Part shown: positions 63,901 through 64,000 of the stretch, piece after piece | Layout: each line of letters opens with the position of its first letter | Position numbering within the stretch: position 1 is the stretch's first letter | Assembly (NCBI GenBank): GCA_046297495.1 | Contig: JBKBIP010000006.1 | Span: forward strand, 124,001-188,000 | Source of the DNA: JBKBIP01 sp046297495 | GTDB taxonomy: Bacteria > Planctomycetota > Planctomycetia > Gemmatales > Gemmataceae | DNA: 64,000 bases | Direction: 5' to 3' | The notes under the pieces: model-generated | The model's database searches: none | The model's input: only the letters and a program-made list of their open reading frames with translations | What the model was told of the DNA's origin: nothing | Position numbers and translations under genes: made by a program

Positions 63901-64000
63901 TCAGCCCTTTCGTTGGAGTGCCTGGTGCAAAGTCGTGCCCATGTCGGCGGGGCTGTCGGCGACGGCGACGCCAGCGCCGCGCAGGGCGGCGATCTTGTCG
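63901..64000 (-). CDS. sucD: Succinate-CoA ligase alpha subunit, C-terminal end (5' part beyond window)
   Basis: The last 32 codons read DKIAALRGAGVAVADSPADM, then GTTLHQALQRKG and a TGA at 63903-63901. The pattern K.AAL..AGV.VADSPA.MG.T matches the C-terminus of SucD, the ADP/GDP-forming TCA enzyme subunit that carries the phosphohistidine. Identification rests on this short tail, but the match is characteristic. The cupin gene follows after two bases. Confidence 0.8.
   Translation of the reverse strand, partial: DKIAALRGAGVAVADSPADMGTTLHQALQRKG

Overview
The window looks like a piece of a GC-rich planctomycete chromosome, most likely from the Gemmataceae/Gemmatales. This rests on family content. 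It carries DUF1501, tandem DUF4159, DUF2330, BBP7 outer-membrane barrel, H-X9-DG pseudopilin-type and DUF4340 proteins, an exported FG-GAP protein with the planctomycete N-terminal motif ELEQLESRDVPAP, many proline-rich lipoproteins, and many isolated housekeeping genes rather than long operons. One run of exactly 100 Ns (32660-32759) marks a scaffold join, so linkage across it is not proven.

Left part (1-9.5 kb): a secreted DUF2330 protein, an ECF-like sigma factor with a fused anti-sigma/H-X9-DG membrane protein, a TPP-riboswitch-led unit (unknown 157-aa membrane protein then thiC), a 781-aa double-DUF4159 exported protein followed in frame by a Uma2 nuclease remnant, and argJ. 9.5-16.4 kb: two consecutive ABC ATPase/permease pairs, a cytidylate-kinase-like protein and an ECF-type transporter pair (cbiQ/cbiO-like). 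16.7-25 kb: a DUF1501 protein, dihydrolipoyl dehydrogenase, exported and membrane proteins, a ribbon-helix-helix/zinc-ribbon protein, hisS and a site-2 protease. 25-32.6 kb: NUDIX hydrolase, tRNA-Phe with terminator, a ferredoxin/metallo-beta-lactamase fusion, a lipoprotein, two adjacent FHA-GGDEF diguanylate cyclases and a large exported Ig-like protein.

Right part (after the gap): an apparently unannotated structured RNA with a strong intrinsic terminator, aconitase, a short HPt protein, patatin, cupin and Gfo/Idh/MocA proteins, a four-gene Gld-like ABC export cluster (ATPase, permease, GldG-like, DUF4340), AI-2E family transporter, folD, holA, a coiled-coil membrane protein, a BBP7 barrel, a 38-aa membrane peptide, an NIDO/FG-GAP surface protein, a HEAT-repeat membrane protein, a uronate-isomerase-like protein, a large TPR protein, a cupin and the 3' end of sucD.

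Several families of short palindromic repeats sit almost exclusively between genes: a GTTTAGCG-initiated family (A), a GATTCATCGGTTCGCG-like family (B), a CCCCTTCGGGG composite (C) and a TGTCAGTCC/GGACTGACA family (D). The most promising items for follow-up are the structured RNA at 32930-33165, the TPP-riboswitch-linked membrane gene, the anti-sigma/H-X9-DG fusion, the repeat families, and a minus-strand terminator with no known gene in front of it. No CRISPR array, insertion sequence or prophage was seen.
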